Below, piece after piece: positions 31,801 through 40,362 of a stretch of DNA of 64,000 nucleotides. The notes under the pieces were generated by a model, which did no database searches, was not told the DNA's origin, and was given only the letters and a program-made list of their open reading frames with translations. Source of the stretch: Frankia sp. QA3 (GTDB taxonomy: Bacteria > Actinomycetota > Actinomycetes > Frankiales > Frankiaceae). Position 1 is the first letter of the stretch. Every line of letters starts with the position of its first letter. The position numbers were made by a program, and so were the translations under genes. The stretch is from the NCBI RefSeq assembly GCF_000262465.1, contig NZ_CM001489.1, positions 4,631,631 to 4,695,630 on the forward strand. Direction: 5' to 3'.

Positions 31801-33542
31801 CGCCGCAGCTCTCGGCGATCCCACCCGCGACCGGGCCGCGGACATCCGCGCACCCGGCGGCGGACGAGGATTCCACCCGGCCACCGGCGAACGGTCGCCG
31901 GGCTCCGCTCGGGCCACCACCCGTCCCGCTCACCTCCCCAGGCGTTCCGGCATCGCCCGGACCGGCGGCATCGCCCGGACCGGCGGCATCGCCCGGACCG
32001 GCGGCATCCCCGGCCTCCGCAACTCCCGGATCGGGCCCGGCACCCACGTCTCGTCTGGCAGCACGCGGCGACACGGACCCGGACGACACCGGATCCACGC
32101 TGCTGTCCCATCCGAGCAGTCCACTCATCCGGCCGACCGACATTCCCCGCGTGCCACCCGTGCTCTACTTCGAGACGCCGCGGATGCGGGCCAATCGGCA
32201 GGCCCAGACCCCGGTGGGAACGCCGGAGCAGGTGGCGGATGCCGCTCCGGCCGCACCACCACCGGCCACTACGCCGCCGGCCACCACGACACCACAACCC
32301 GCGGCGACACCATGGCCCGCGGCGACGGCGCCGACTGCGATGCCAACCTCACAGCCGGGGTCCGGGCGGTTCGCGGTACCGCCTGAGCGGGTACCGACCC
32401 CGCCGCGCCCGGCGGCCCCGCCCCGCCCGCCGATTCCGCCGCCGAACGAGATGCCCGCCGGGCGGTATCCCATCTCCACGCCACCCCCGGAACCATCACC
32501 GACCGCGCCATCATCTGCCGCGCCGGAACCCGGCGGGCCGCAACCCGCGCAGGCCGCGCGGCGCACGGTGCCGGGTACCTACTCCGACGGGGAAACGACC
32601 ATTCCAAGCAGCCGGGTCCGGCCAGCCGATCCGGTCCCGCCATCACCGCCGGCAGTGCCACCAACGCCACCAACGCCACCAACGCCAACAGTGCCAACAG
32701 TGCCAGAACCATCACTGGCCGTGGGAGCCGCGCCGGTGCCGGTGAGCGAGCCGCGGCCGGGCGAGCCGGTGGCCACTGGGGAGGCCCAGGTCCGCATCCT
32801 GGGACTGCCCACCGTCGAGGGGCCCGGCCGGCAACCGACGGACGATCTCGATCTCCTCACCGAGATTGCCGTGTACCTCGCCCTGCACCGCGAGGGCGCG
32901 CACCGTCGGCTGCTCGCCGAGGAGATCTGGCCCACCGACGCCGCGGCGGACGACGACGCCGTGGATGCGGCGCTGGACAACGCCCGCCACTGGCTGGGAG
33001 TCGATGCCGAGGGTCGGGCCCGGCTGTCCCTCGACCCGGAAGGACGGTGGCGGCTGAGCCCGGACGTGCGCTGCGACTGGGAGCTGTTCGTCGCCTACAC
33101 CCACCGCGCCGGCATGCCAGGGGGCGACACCGAGGCGGACCTGACGACGGCCCTGCGGATGGTCAGCGGCCCGCTGTGGACGAACCTGCCCACCGATCGG
33201 TACCGGTGGGCGACCACCGGTCCCATCGCGCGAAGTACCCGGGCCGGCGTCGTCGATGTGGCCCACCGCCTCGCCGAGCTCACGCTGGGCTTCGGAGACA
33301 CGATGACGGCCATGGCCGCCTGCCGCACCGGGCTGAGGGCGGTGCCGGCATCCGAGGTGTTGTGGCGTGACCTGCTGCGCACCGTGTCGGCCCGCGGCGA
33401 TCGCCGCACGCTGGAGGCGGTGGCGACGGAGATGTACCGGACCATCGGCGCCGGCGGGGCGCGTCGGGGTGGCCGGGCCGAGGCCGAGACGGACGCGCTG
33501 GTCCAGACGTTGCTGCCCGGGTTTCGGCGCGCGCGGAAGTGA
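28872..33542 (+). CDS. Giant membrane protein with LysM and BTAD-like domains
   Basis: A 1556-residue protein. A ~75-residue Pro/Ala-rich start precedes three membrane segments (about 85-180: AAIAVAVLGIPVILALVLG, ILSLLFWAAWAHFIACLV, LVVTALLLSGTTALVVPV). A repetitive acidic linker follows, then a LysM-type domain at about 378-440 (HDTLWGIAERFLGDGLRYREI). One more membrane helix (FLGIAAAGLLAAGVMVALAG) is at about 543. After a conserved middle region and ~400 residues of Pro/Thr-rich linker, the C-terminus (about 1305-1540) resembles a bacterial transcriptional activator domain, with winged-helix-like (LLAEEIWPTDAAADDDAVDAA) and TPR-like helices. Start: GGGGACG before ATG. It may link the wall to a cytoplasmic output. 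It is divergent from the T7SS-locus genes. Confidence 0.75.
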   Translation: MSTTPLPSAPSPAHPPTSTGTPAAPEPAPQLGTSRPAAKRRRGPIRGATGGGRAAGPEEAVPTRQAVPAVPPEERARERLQAAGALAAIAVAVLGIPVILALVLGPPIQGRGGAGGVVRAILSLLFWAAWAHFIACLVAEWRAEVRGSGLAPRIPFGGAPQTIARRLVVTALLLSGTTALVVPVTYGQEMSRGPRPGPAGALRAMPPPGPRPALSPPRVADGGDPRRGATDGADGLDGTGTPDGAGPPVQAPRGRAALPAAPPGRPADRAAPRAGTSARDEPLGDGGYEDAPYAGDRYDDYDDYDGLDGLDGLDGLDGLDGTGGSNGAPTAEFAGPVPAAQEPVTGQDELSPPWHPERPELISPASDRHSRLVPGERVVKLYEVRPAEGRHHDTLWGIAERFLGDGLRYREIFDLNEGRTQPDGRTLSKPSLIHSGWVLLLPADAQGDGLRVLQMPEGTAGWPEPPAGTDGDDDLGDLLDHHGFGDAADTNGADLDVDLEAGPGGADDRYETSHLPAVPDEPDEPDEPEPAAMDRVQGASLAPPQDFLGIAAAGLLAAGVMVALAGRRTGPAQPPQDATERALLLAADTEAARFVDRSLRVLSASLTGQGRLLPAVYAAILTEDALILHMAPAEEEPPPAPWTVGEVPGSWWIERTPGLLAGAGGDSSAQPHPGVPAPFPALVSFGHDDTGSRILVDLEGAPGVISLLGDRAIATQIVIAVALELATNVWSDDLRVCLIGFPADDDLDELLTIAPERLWTAVSVAEALDELAGPDDEEAGFGVGPGDDFPLEAGQRIAGNPGALAPDLLVLAEPPGEADTARLMRMAQGRRHAVGVLAVGDSPAARWRFTVGPDRRMSLGVLGVEVWAQVITGPEYRAIAALFREADAALPGPAPAGPAHDETPPQPRPASPPPITVSPLPPSATTGPARVAGTAPPAQAQAAAGGTTAATAHLTPADEITRPPARSDSVPGVLPWTPQLSAIPPATGPRTSAHPAADEDSTRPPANGRRAPLGPPPVPLTSPGVPASPGPAASPGPAASPGPAASPASATPGSGPAPTSRLAARGDTDPDDTGSTLLSHPSSPLIRPTDIPRVPPVLYFETPRMRANRQAQTPVGTPEQVADAAPAAPPPATTPPATTTPQPAATPWPAATAPTAMPTSQPGSGRFAVPPERVPTPPRPAAPPRPPIPPPNEMPAGRYPISTPPPEPSPTAPSSAAPEPGGPQPAQAARRTVPGTYSDGETTIPSSRVRPADPVPPSPPAVPPTPPTPPTPTVPTVPEPSLAVGAAPVPVSEPRPGEPVATGEAQVRILGLPTVEGPGRQPTDDLDLLTEIAVYLALHREGAHRRLLAEEIWPTDAAADDDAVDAALDNARHWLGVDAEGRARLSLDPEGRWRLSPDVRCDWELFVAYTHRAGMPGGDTEADLTTALRMVSGPLWTNLPTDRYRWATTGPIARSTRAGVVDVAHRLAELTLGFGDTMTAMAACRTGLRAVPASEVLWRDLLRTVSARGDRRTLEAVATEMYRTIGAGGARRGGRAEAETDALVQTLLPGFRRARK
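29784..29828 (+). repeat. 9-bp tandem repeat (DGL)n in the LysM-BTAD gene
   Basis: Five units of GACGGCTTG (one with GAT for GAC) encode a DGLDGLDGL stretch in the acidic linker. The repeat keeps the frame, so length changes would be tolerated. Confidence 0.9.
31950..32003 (+). repeat. 18-bp tandem repeat in the Pro-rich linker
   Basis: Three exact copies of GCATCGCCCGGACCGGCG keep the frame of the LysM-BTAD gene and encode Ala-Ser-Pro-Gly-Pro-Ala units of its disordered linker. A partial fourth copy follows. Confidence 0.9.
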
Positions 33543-33579
33543 GACGGAGGGGAGATCGCGGGGCCCCGGTCCGCCGGCG

Positions 33580-34911
33580 TCAGCCGCCGGCTCGGATGGG
33601 GGCCTGCACGTCCGCCGCGGGATCGGCGCTGGGGGCGCGCAACGCGGGCGCGAAGGCGGCGATCGTGGTGAGCAGAAGGAGCACGACTGTGAGGGCACGG
33701 TGCAGGCCGACGAGCTCGGCGAGCCCGCCGACGACCGGCGGTCCGGCCAGCCAACCGGCGTAGCCGACCGTGCTGACCACGGCGATCGAGGTTCCCGCCG
33801 ACCCGCCGAGCCGGCCGGCGGTCGAGAACACGGCCGGCACCACACAGGCGGTGCCGACGCCGAGGGCGCCGAAACCGATCACGCCGGCGGCGGAACCGAA
33901 CGGCAGGGCACCGACCGCGAGCGCACCGGCGAACCCCACGCCCGCGACCGCCGTGAAGCCTCGCACCGTCCGCGCCGGGCCGTACCGCGCCATCACGCGA
34001 TCGCCGACCAGACGTACGGCGAACATGCACACGGTGAACGCCACGAAACCCGCACCGGCGACCCCGGCGGCCGCTCCCGTCACCTCGGAGAGGTAGACGG
34101 CGCTCCAGTCCGCGGCCACCCCCTCGCAGAGGAAGCTCCCGAACGCGACGGCGCACAACGCGACGAACGGCCTGGGCAACCGGCGACGGCGCCGCTCGCG
34201 CGCCGGCTCGGCTGCCGCCGCCACCGACCGCTCGGCGACGAGTTCCGCCCCTGACCACCCGCCGGACGGTTCCGCCCTTGGCTGCCATCCGGACGGTTCC
34301 ACCATCGACCCCGCCGGGTCCGGCAGCATCCACCAGGTGGCCGGCAGGGCGATGACCAGGCCGATCGCGCCGAGCGCGGCGAACTGGGCGCTGACGGGCA
34401 CCGCCAGCGCCGCGGCGGCGGTACCGATCCCGGCGCCGACCAGCGCGCCAGCCGTCCACGCCGCATGCGCCGTGGCCATGATCGGCCGACCGTAGCCGTG
34501 CTCCACCCCGACGGCCTGGGCGTTCGCGGCGATGTCGAGGCCGCTGCTGGTCGCACCCCACAGGGCGAGCAGGGCGAACAGCGACCACTGGCCATCCACG
34601 AACGGGAACAACGACCCGACGGCGCAGTAGCAGGGCAGGGCGGCGCGTACCACCCGGACGCTGCCGAAACGGGTCACCGCGATGCCGACGAGCCACAGTG
34701 TCAGGACGGCGCCGACCGGTGCGCCAAGCAGGGCCAGCCCCAACCGCCCGTCGCCGAGGCGCAGGTCGGTCTTGATCTGCGGCACCCGCGGCGCCCAGCT
34801 CGCGAACACCAGGGCCAGAACGAACAGCGCGATCATGGTCGCCGCCCGGGCCCGGGCCAGGTGCCGACGCCGCTGCGGGCCGTCCCCGCCGGTCACGGCC
34901 GCACGCCCCAT
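33580..34911 (-). CDS. MFS transporter (12-TM, YbjJ-like)
   Basis: A 443-residue major facilitator with about 12 membrane helices and a central loop rich in Arg/Glu (PAGSMVEPSGWQPRAEPSG to RERRRRRLPRP). The first helices contain MIALFVLALVFASWAPRVPQIKTDL, which matches the group of YbjJ-type transporters. The later half has FVAFTVCMFAVRLVGDRVMARYG as the repeated loop motif. The substrate is unknown. It converges on the LysM-BTAD gene with 37 bp between them and is divergent from the phosphoesterase gene, so it is probably monocistronic. Confidence 0.85.
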   Translation of the reverse strand: MGRAAVTGGDGPQRRRHLARARAATMIALFVLALVFASWAPRVPQIKTDLRLGDGRLGLALLGAPVGAVLTLWLVGIAVTRFGSVRVVRAALPCYCAVGSLFPFVDGQWSLFALLALWGATSSGLDIAANAQAVGVEHGYGRPIMATAHAAWTAGALVGAGIGTAAAALAVPVSAQFAALGAIGLVIALPATWWMLPDPAGSMVEPSGWQPRAEPSGGWSGAELVAERSVAAAAEPARERRRRRLPRPFVALCAVAFGSFLCEGVAADWSAVYLSEVTGAAAGVAGAGFVAFTVCMFAVRLVGDRVMARYGPARTVRGFTAVAGVGFAGALAVGALPFGSAAGVIGFGALGVGTACVVPAVFSTAGRLGGSAGTSIAVVSTVGYAGWLAGPPVVGGLAELVGLHRALTVVLLLLTTIAAFAPALRAPSADPAADVQAPIRAGG

Positions 34912-34998
34912 GTCGTCACCCGATCTCCAGCCGCGCCGTCACTCGCCCGTCCGCGCGCTCACCCGGCCGATTCCGGCGCTGCATCCCATACTGGCCGG

Positions 34999-35592
34999 AT
35001 GCGGCTGGTAATACTGTCCGACACGCATCTTCCGACGCGGGCGCGCGAGTTGCCCACCGAGATCTGGGCCGCGATCGAGGAAGCGGACGTGGTGCTGCAC
35101 GCCGGCGACTGGATCAGCCGGGACGCCGTCGACGAGCTGTCGGCGCGGGCGGGGCGGCTGATCGGCTGCTACGGCAACAACGACGGTCCGGATGTGCGGG
35201 CGGTGCTGCCGGAGGTCGCCCGAGCCACGCTCGGCGGGTTGCGCTTCGTGGTCGTGCACGAGACCGGCCCGGCCCGGGGACGGGAACGCCGGATGGCCGC
35301 CGCCTACCCGGATGCCGACGTGCTGGTCTTCGGTCATTCGCACGTGCCGTGGGACTCGACGGCCGAACGCTCCCCCGATCCGGCGGGCGCGGCCGGCCGG
35401 GCGGCACGGACGCCACCGGCGGCGCCGGGCACGCTGCGCCTGCTCAATCCCGGTTCGCCCACGGACCGTCGGCGCCAGCCCGCGGCCACCTACCTGACCG
35501 CGGTGGTCGCCCGTGGCCGCCTCGACGACATCGTCCTGCATCCGCTGCCGTCCCGCCGAGAAGACCGAGGGAGCGCTTCATGGCCAGGCTGA
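34999..35592 (+). CDS. YfcE/MJ0936-type metallophosphoesterase
   Basis: A 197-residue calcineurin-fold phosphodiesterase. All metal-binding blocks are present: SDTHLPTR at the N-terminus, LHAGDW, YGNNDG, VVHETG and FGHSHVPW. A ~25-residue Ala/Pro-rich insert follows the GHSH block, before LLNPGSPTDRR. The substrate of this subgroup is not defined in vivo. ATG at 34999 begins directly at the first strand. The 3' end overlaps the start of the next gene by 13 bp, which suggests coupled expression. Confidence 0.88.
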   Translation: MRLVILSDTHLPTRARELPTEIWAAIEEADVVLHAGDWISRDAVDELSARAGRLIGCYGNNDGPDVRAVLPEVARATLGGLRFVVVHETGPARGRERRMAAAYPDADVLVFGHSHVPWDSTAERSPDPAGAAGRAARTPPAAPGTLRLLNPGSPTDRRRQPAATYLTAVVARGRLDDIVLHPLPSRREDRGSASWPG

Positions 35593-36167
35593 TCTACACG
35601 GCGATCATGTCGCTCGACGGCTACGTGGTCGACGCCGACGGACGCTTCGACTGGGCGGTGCCCGACGAGGAGGTGCACGCCTTCGTCAACGACCTGGAAC
35701 GGACGATCGGCACCTACCTGTACGGGCGCCGTCTGTACGAGGTGATGGCGGCCTGGGAGACGATGCCTGTCGGCTCTCGGCCCGGGGATGCCGACGGCGA
35801 CCCGCGTCCGGTCATGCTCGACTACGCGCGGATCTGGCAGGCAGCCGACAAGGTGGTGTACTCGACGACCCTCGGCGGCGCGTCCACCGCGCGAACCAGA
35901 ATCGAACCCACGTTCGATCCGGACGCGGTCCGCCAGCTGGTCGCGTCGGCCGAGGGCGACGTCTCCATCGGCGGACCCACCCTCGCCGGCCACGCGATCA
36001 GGGCCGGACTGGTCGACGAATATCACCTGTTCCTCACGCCGGTCGTGGTCGGCGGGGGCGTGCGATCGCTGCCGGACGGCGTCCGGGTCCGGCTGGAGCT
36101 GCTCGGGGAGCGCCGGTTCGGCAGCGGCGTGGTGCACCTGCACCACCGCGTCACCGGTGCCCCCTAG
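35580..36167 (+). CDS. Dihydrofolate reductase-like (RibD C-terminal) protein
   Basis: A 195-residue protein of the RibD-C/DHFR-like fold that is common in actinomycetes. It has MSLDGYVVDADGRFDW at the N-terminus, TYLYGRRLYEVMAAWE, ADKVVYSTTLG and the NADPH-loop-like ISIGG equivalent VSIGGPTLAGHAIRAGLVDEYHL. It probably uses NADPH to reduce an unidentified substrate and is unlikely to be the housekeeping DHFR. It overlaps the phosphoesterase gene by 13 bp and has GAGGGAG in that gene's end as ribosome site. Confidence 0.85.
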   Translation: MARLIYTAIMSLDGYVVDADGRFDWAVPDEEVHAFVNDLERTIGTYLYGRRLYEVMAAWETMPVGSRPGDADGDPRPVMLDYARIWQAADKVVYSTTLGGASTARTRIEPTFDPDAVRQLVASAEGDVSIGGPTLAGHAIRAGLVDEYHLFLTPVVVGGGVRSLPDGVRVRLELLGERRFGSGVVHLHHRVTGAP

Positions 36168-36215
36168 CGGTGCGGCGCGTCCACTGAAGACGACGATGAC
36201 GCCGACGGCCGGGGC

Positions 36216-37791
36216 TCAGGCCGCCCCGTCAGCGGCGAGGATCCGGTGGGTGGCCAGGCGCAGCCGGTCGGCCTGCCGCCGCAGGTCCTCAGCCCGCGCG
36301 TCGAGCTCGCGCCGCGCCGCGATCAGACCCTCCGCGGGCACCACGTCGCTGCCGAGCACGTCCCGCGCCACCCCCGATCCGGACGTGAGCACACCCGGTC
36401 CGGGGGTGGGCACGCCTGCTGCGATCGGGGCCGTGGTCGATCCAATCGGCAGGCCGCCGCCACGGACCGGCCCGCCGGTGTCCGCCCAGCCCGCCGGGCC
36501 CGCGGCACCCGGCATCGGCGCGTGGGCCCCGGCGCCCGGGGCCCGGCCGTCGAGGTCCGTCCGGGCTGCGGCGGCGCCGGCCCAGGCGACTCCGGCGCCG
36601 GCGAGACCGGCGGCACCGGCGGCACCGGCGGCGCGCGTCATCGGGCGCCGCCGGTGGGAATCGGGGCGCGCGGTCCGGACCGCGGCGACCACCCGCGCCG
36701 GCCGTCGCGGCCGCAGCTGCTCCTCGAAGCGGTCCCGTTCGTCGGGCGAGGCTCGCGAGCTCCTCGCCGATCCGGTCCAGGTCGCGCTGCAGGCGGCGGC
36801 GCAGGCGCCGGGCCGCCGGCCCGCTCGGCCCGGCCTGCCGGCTGCGCCGCAGGTCGTGGCGCAGCCGCTCCAGGTCGTGGTGCACCTGCTCCTCCAGCCG
36901 GGACAGCCGGCCCTGGGCCTGCCGCGCCGCCAGCCGCGAGAGCTGCCCCGTGATCAGCGGCGAGCGGGCCAGGGTCCGCACGCCGACCGTCATCACGATC
37001 AGGCCGAGCAGCTCGCCGGCGAGCGCGAGCGGAGTCAGCCGCAGCTCGCCGCCGAGCAGCCCCACGCCGATCGCGACGCCGGCGAGCGGCTCGACGCTGA
37101 CCGACGCGGGCAGCGACGCGGGCAGCGGGGCCATCTCGTAGGCGCTCTGCGCGAGCAACGCGCTGATCACCGCCACGGCCGCGACCGCCCAGGGGAACCA
37201 GGACTGGGCGAGGGCGCCGGCTCCATCGTCGGTCAGCAGGTGGCCGGTGGCGCTGACGAGGGCGGCCTGCAGCGCGGACAGCAGGCCCGCGGCGCCGGCC
37301 AGCAGCGGCGCGCGCCGCACGGCCGCCATCCCCCGCGTCCCCCAGACCGCGCCGAACACGATCAGCCCGACGAGGATGCCCGTCAACGCCCAGCCCCCCG
37401 AGGTCGCGGCCTCGGAATCGCCCACGTCCGGGTCGCCGGCGAACACGAACAGGGCGAGTCCGGCGGCGGTTGCGGCGGCGGCCATCCAGTCCCGCCGCGG
37501 CACCACGCGGCGCGCGAGCAGCGCGGCAAGCGGCAGGGCGAACAGCAGCTGGCAGATCTGCAACGGTTCGACGAGCGCGACGGCGCCGTGGGTCAGCGCG
37601 GCCCCGGCCAGCAGGCTGCCCATGGCGCCGATGGCGACGCCGAGGTCCCACAGCGGCCGGCGCACCAGCCAGAGCAGCAGCCGCAACCGCAGAACGTCAC
37701 CGGGTGGCGCAGTGAAGGCCACCCGCTGCTGGATGACAGCGGCCACCCCGAAACACACGGCGGCCCCCAGGCCGAGCAGATAGGTCGCCAC
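36216..37791 (-). pseudogene. DMT-family transporter with coiled-coil tail, frameshifted
   Basis: The first ~350 residues form a DMT/EamA-like transporter with about nine helices (YLLGLGAAVCFGVAAVIQQ onward). They continue into a basic coiled coil (LSRLEEQVHHDLERLRHDL). Near 36740-36750 the frame loses sense and turns Arg-rich. The neighbouring frame continues plausibly from DERDRFEEQLRPRRPARVV to a helix LDARAEDLRRQADRLR and a stop at 36216. The span of 1576 bases is one base over a multiple of three. This suggests a single-base insertion, either real or a sequencing error. Without it the protein would have about 524 residues. GTG at 37791 begins the first helix. Confidence 0.6.
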
Positions 37792-38135
37792 GCCTCCTCG
37801 ATCCCGCCGTGGTCCCGTCGCGCCCGCCGGCGACGGTCCGTCCGTCGCCGTGTGACGCCGGCCCCCGGCGTGTTCCCGACCCCGTCGGCGGCCGGTTCCC
37901 CACAGGGTGCCATGCCGGTGGCCAGATAGCGGCCACCGGTCGTTCATCCGTCCCCGTTCAGGCGCCGCGGGCGCTACATCTCACACCGGACGCCGACCGC
38001 GGATCGACGGTTGTGTGGGCGGCGGCGGGTCCATCGACCGGTCGACGGACCCTGCGGCGGCGCGCACGCGAGCATCGCGGGCGGTATGAAGAGACGACAC
38101 ACCGATGTGACCGGAGCGACAGGGGCGGGTGGAAG
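37792..38135. other. Divergent intergenic region
   Basis: This 344-bp gap lies between the DMT gene and the enoyl-CoA hydratase gene. Open frames here are short and Arg/Pro-rich. I see no gene, RNA or clear operator. It presumably holds both promoters. Confidence 0.4.
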
Positions 38136-38981
38136 ATGCCGGTGGACACCCGGACGACCGGGGAGCGTGACGACGCGCCGGTCCGGTACGACGTGGCCGA
38201 CCAGGTCGCAACGATCACCTTCGACCGTCCGGACAAGCTGAACGCGCTGACCGTGGCGATGGGCGACCGGCTGTTCGCGCTGCTGCGGCGGGCCGACGCC
38301 GACCCGCGGGTCCGGGCCGTGGTGATCACCGGTGCGGGGCGGGCCTTCTCCGCCGGCGCGGACCTCGCCATGTTGGCGCACACCCCGGTCGACGGCCGGG
38401 ACCCGCTGATCGTCGCGCCGGAGAACGGCCCCGCGATGATCCGTTCGCTGCGCCTGCCGGTGATCGCGGCGATCAACGGTCCGGCGGCCGGGCTGGCGTT
38501 CGCGGTCAGCCTGGCGGCCGACCTCCGGTTCGTCGCCGCGGACGCGAAGCTGTCGCTGCCGTTCTCCCGGCTGGGCCTGTACTCGGAGTACGGGTCGGCC
38601 TGGCTGCTGCCCCGGCTGATCGGTGTCGGCGCCGCCGCGGACCTGCTGCTGTCCGGCCGGGTGTTCCTCGGCGCCGAGGCGGGCGAGCTGGGGCTCGCCC
38701 AGCGGGTCCTGCCGGCCGCCGAGGTGCTGCCGGCCGCCCTGGACTACGCCCGTGACCTGGCCCGCAACTGCTCACCGGACTCGCTGGCGATGATCCGCAG
38801 CATGATCGACGACGCCGCCGGCTCGCCGCTCGCCGAGCACTACGCGGCGACCGTGCCGGTGATGCGCGCCGGCCTGCGCGCCTTCGACTTCGACGAGGGC
38901 GTCGCCGCCCGCCGGGAGAAGCGCGCCCCGACGTTCCGCGAGCGCGTCCCCGGCACCGAGGAGCGACCCGCGCCAGCCTGA
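38136..38981 (+). CDS. Enoyl-CoA hydratase/isomerase family protein
   Basis: A 281-residue crotonase-fold enzyme. The oxyanion-hole motifs are GRAFSAGADLAML (about 67-79) and INGPAAGLAFAVSLAADLRF (about 113-132). The catalytic region is SRLGLYSEYGSAWLLPRLIG, with Glu at the usual position of the second acidic residue. The first catalytic Glu of true hydratases is not obvious, so isomerase or thioesterase-like chemistry on an acyl-CoA is also possible. GGTGGAAG precedes the ATG. The esterase and SDR genes downstream are on the same strand but not closely coupled. Confidence 0.88.
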   Translation: MPVDTRTTGERDDAPVRYDVADQVATITFDRPDKLNALTVAMGDRLFALLRRADADPRVRAVVITGAGRAFSAGADLAMLAHTPVDGRDPLIVAPENGPAMIRSLRLPVIAAINGPAAGLAFAVSLAADLRFVAADAKLSLPFSRLGLYSEYGSAWLLPRLIGVGAAADLLLSGRVFLGAEAGELGLAQRVLPAAEVLPAALDYARDLARNCSPDSLAMIRSMIDDAAGSPLAEHYAATVPVMRAGLRAFDFDEGVAARREKRAPTFRERVPGTEERPAPA

Positions 38982-39105
38982 CCGGCACCGACGCGATCCG
39001 CTGCGCGGTGCCGAAAGCGACGCCCCGACGGATACCGGTGCGACCCGCCGGGTCCAGTCGCCGTGACCGGTGGCGCCGCGCGCCGGGACGGTCACAGCGG
39101 TGCCC

Positions 39106-40077
39106 ATGACGAATCCCGATGCACCGACCACGCCGGTCCTGGAGGAGGCGGCGGCGCGCTTCGTCGGGGCGACCGCCAAGCCCCCGTTCCTGTTCGACCT
39201 CCCCGTGGACGAGGGGCGCCGCACCGTCGACGAGGCGCAGAACGGCGAGTTCCCCGAGCCGGCGGCCAGCACCGAGGACCTCACGATCCCCGGCGGGCCG
39301 TCCGGGCAGGTGTCCGTCACGGTCTACCGGCCCGCCGGCGCGACCGGGGTGCTGCCGGTCGTGCTCTACACCCACGGCGCCGGCTGGGTGTTCGGCAACC
39401 TGCACACCCACGACCGGCTCGCGCGAGAGCTCACCGTCCGCGCGCAGGCCGCGACGGTGTTCACCTCCTACAGCCTGTCGCCGGAGGCGAGGTATCCGAC
39501 CGCGATCGAGGAGATCTACGCCGCGCTGGAGTGGATCGCCGCGCACGGCGCCGAGCACGACCTCGACCCGGGCCGCATCGCGGTCGCCGGCGACTCCGTC
39601 GGCGGGAACCTGACCGCCGCGATCACGCTGCTGGCCAAACGGCACGGCGGCCCGCGCATCGCCGCCCAGCTGCTCTACTACCCGGTCACCGACGCGACCT
39701 TCGACACCGGTTCCTACCACCAGTTCGCCGAGAACTACTGGCTGCGCCGCGACGGCATGCAGTGGTTCTGGGACCAGTACACGACCGATCCCGCGCAGCG
39801 GGCCGAGATCACCGCCTCTCCGCTGCGCGCCACCCGCGACGACCTCGCCGGGCTGCCACCGGCCCTGGTCATCAACGGGGAGGCCGACGTGCTGCGCGAC
39901 GAGGGCGAGGCGTACGCGGCCCACCTGCGCGCGGCCGGCGTCCCGGTCACCTCGGTGCGCTACAACGGCACCATCCACGACTTCGTCATGCCGCACGCGC
40001 TGCGCGACACCCAGGCGGCGAAGGCCGCCACCGCGCAGGGCGGCGACTTCCTGCGCGCCGCCCTGCGGGACACCTGA
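39106..40077 (+). CDS. HSL-family alpha/beta-hydrolase (esterase)
   Basis: A 323-residue carboxylesterase of the hormone-sensitive lipase group. The oxyanion motif HGAGW (HGGGW type) lies at about 90, and the nucleophile elbow GDSVGGNL at about 165. The acid is in NGEADVLRDEGEAYA and the catalytic His in TIHDFVMPHA. An N-terminal cap helix pair precedes the core. ATG at 39106 (MTNPDAPTTP) is favoured over an upstream in-frame GTG. It probably hydrolyses short-chain esters; the physiological substrate is unknown. Confidence 0.88.
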   Translation: MTNPDAPTTPVLEEAAARFVGATAKPPFLFDLPVDEGRRTVDEAQNGEFPEPAASTEDLTIPGGPSGQVSVTVYRPAGATGVLPVVLYTHGAGWVFGNLHTHDRLARELTVRAQAATVFTSYSLSPEARYPTAIEEIYAALEWIAAHGAEHDLDPGRIAVAGDSVGGNLTAAITLLAKRHGGPRIAAQLLYYPVTDATFDTGSYHQFAENYWLRRDGMQWFWDQYTTDPAQRAEITASPLRATRDDLAGLPPALVINGEADVLRDEGEAYAAHLRAAGVPVTSVRYNGTIHDFVMPHALRDTQAAKAATAQGGDFLRAALRDT

Positions 40078-40109
40078 AGGACGGCCGGCGGGGCTCGGGC
40101 GGCCGGCAA

Positions 40110-40264
40110 GACCGCGACAACCATCTCGATCTCGACAGCCCAGCCGGCGGGGATGACCATCCCGACCGCGGCGAGGGGACGCGCCGCCGAGATCCTCACG
40201 GCCACCCGAGCTACCGGATCACGTCGGTTTCCCACTCGGACCGCTACCGCGACGGCCGCCGGGG
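40110..40264 (-). pseudogene. Possible remnant of a Rid/YjgF-type protein
   Basis: A minus-strand stretch reads DPVARVAVRISAARPLAAVG followed by MVIPAGWAVEIEMVVAVL. It resembles the last ~45 residues of Rid-family proteins (RPxxxxVGVxxL--WLVEIEAxAV). No start, N-terminal half or Arg/Thr active-site region is present. The call is weak. Confidence 0.25.
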
Positions 40265-40362
40265 GGTGACGGGCGCCCGGTGTCGGGGCATCGACCAGAC
40301 TGGAGACGTCTGGGTACAAGCCGATGCATTGCGACATCGATCCGGCGCGAGGAGGCGTTGCG

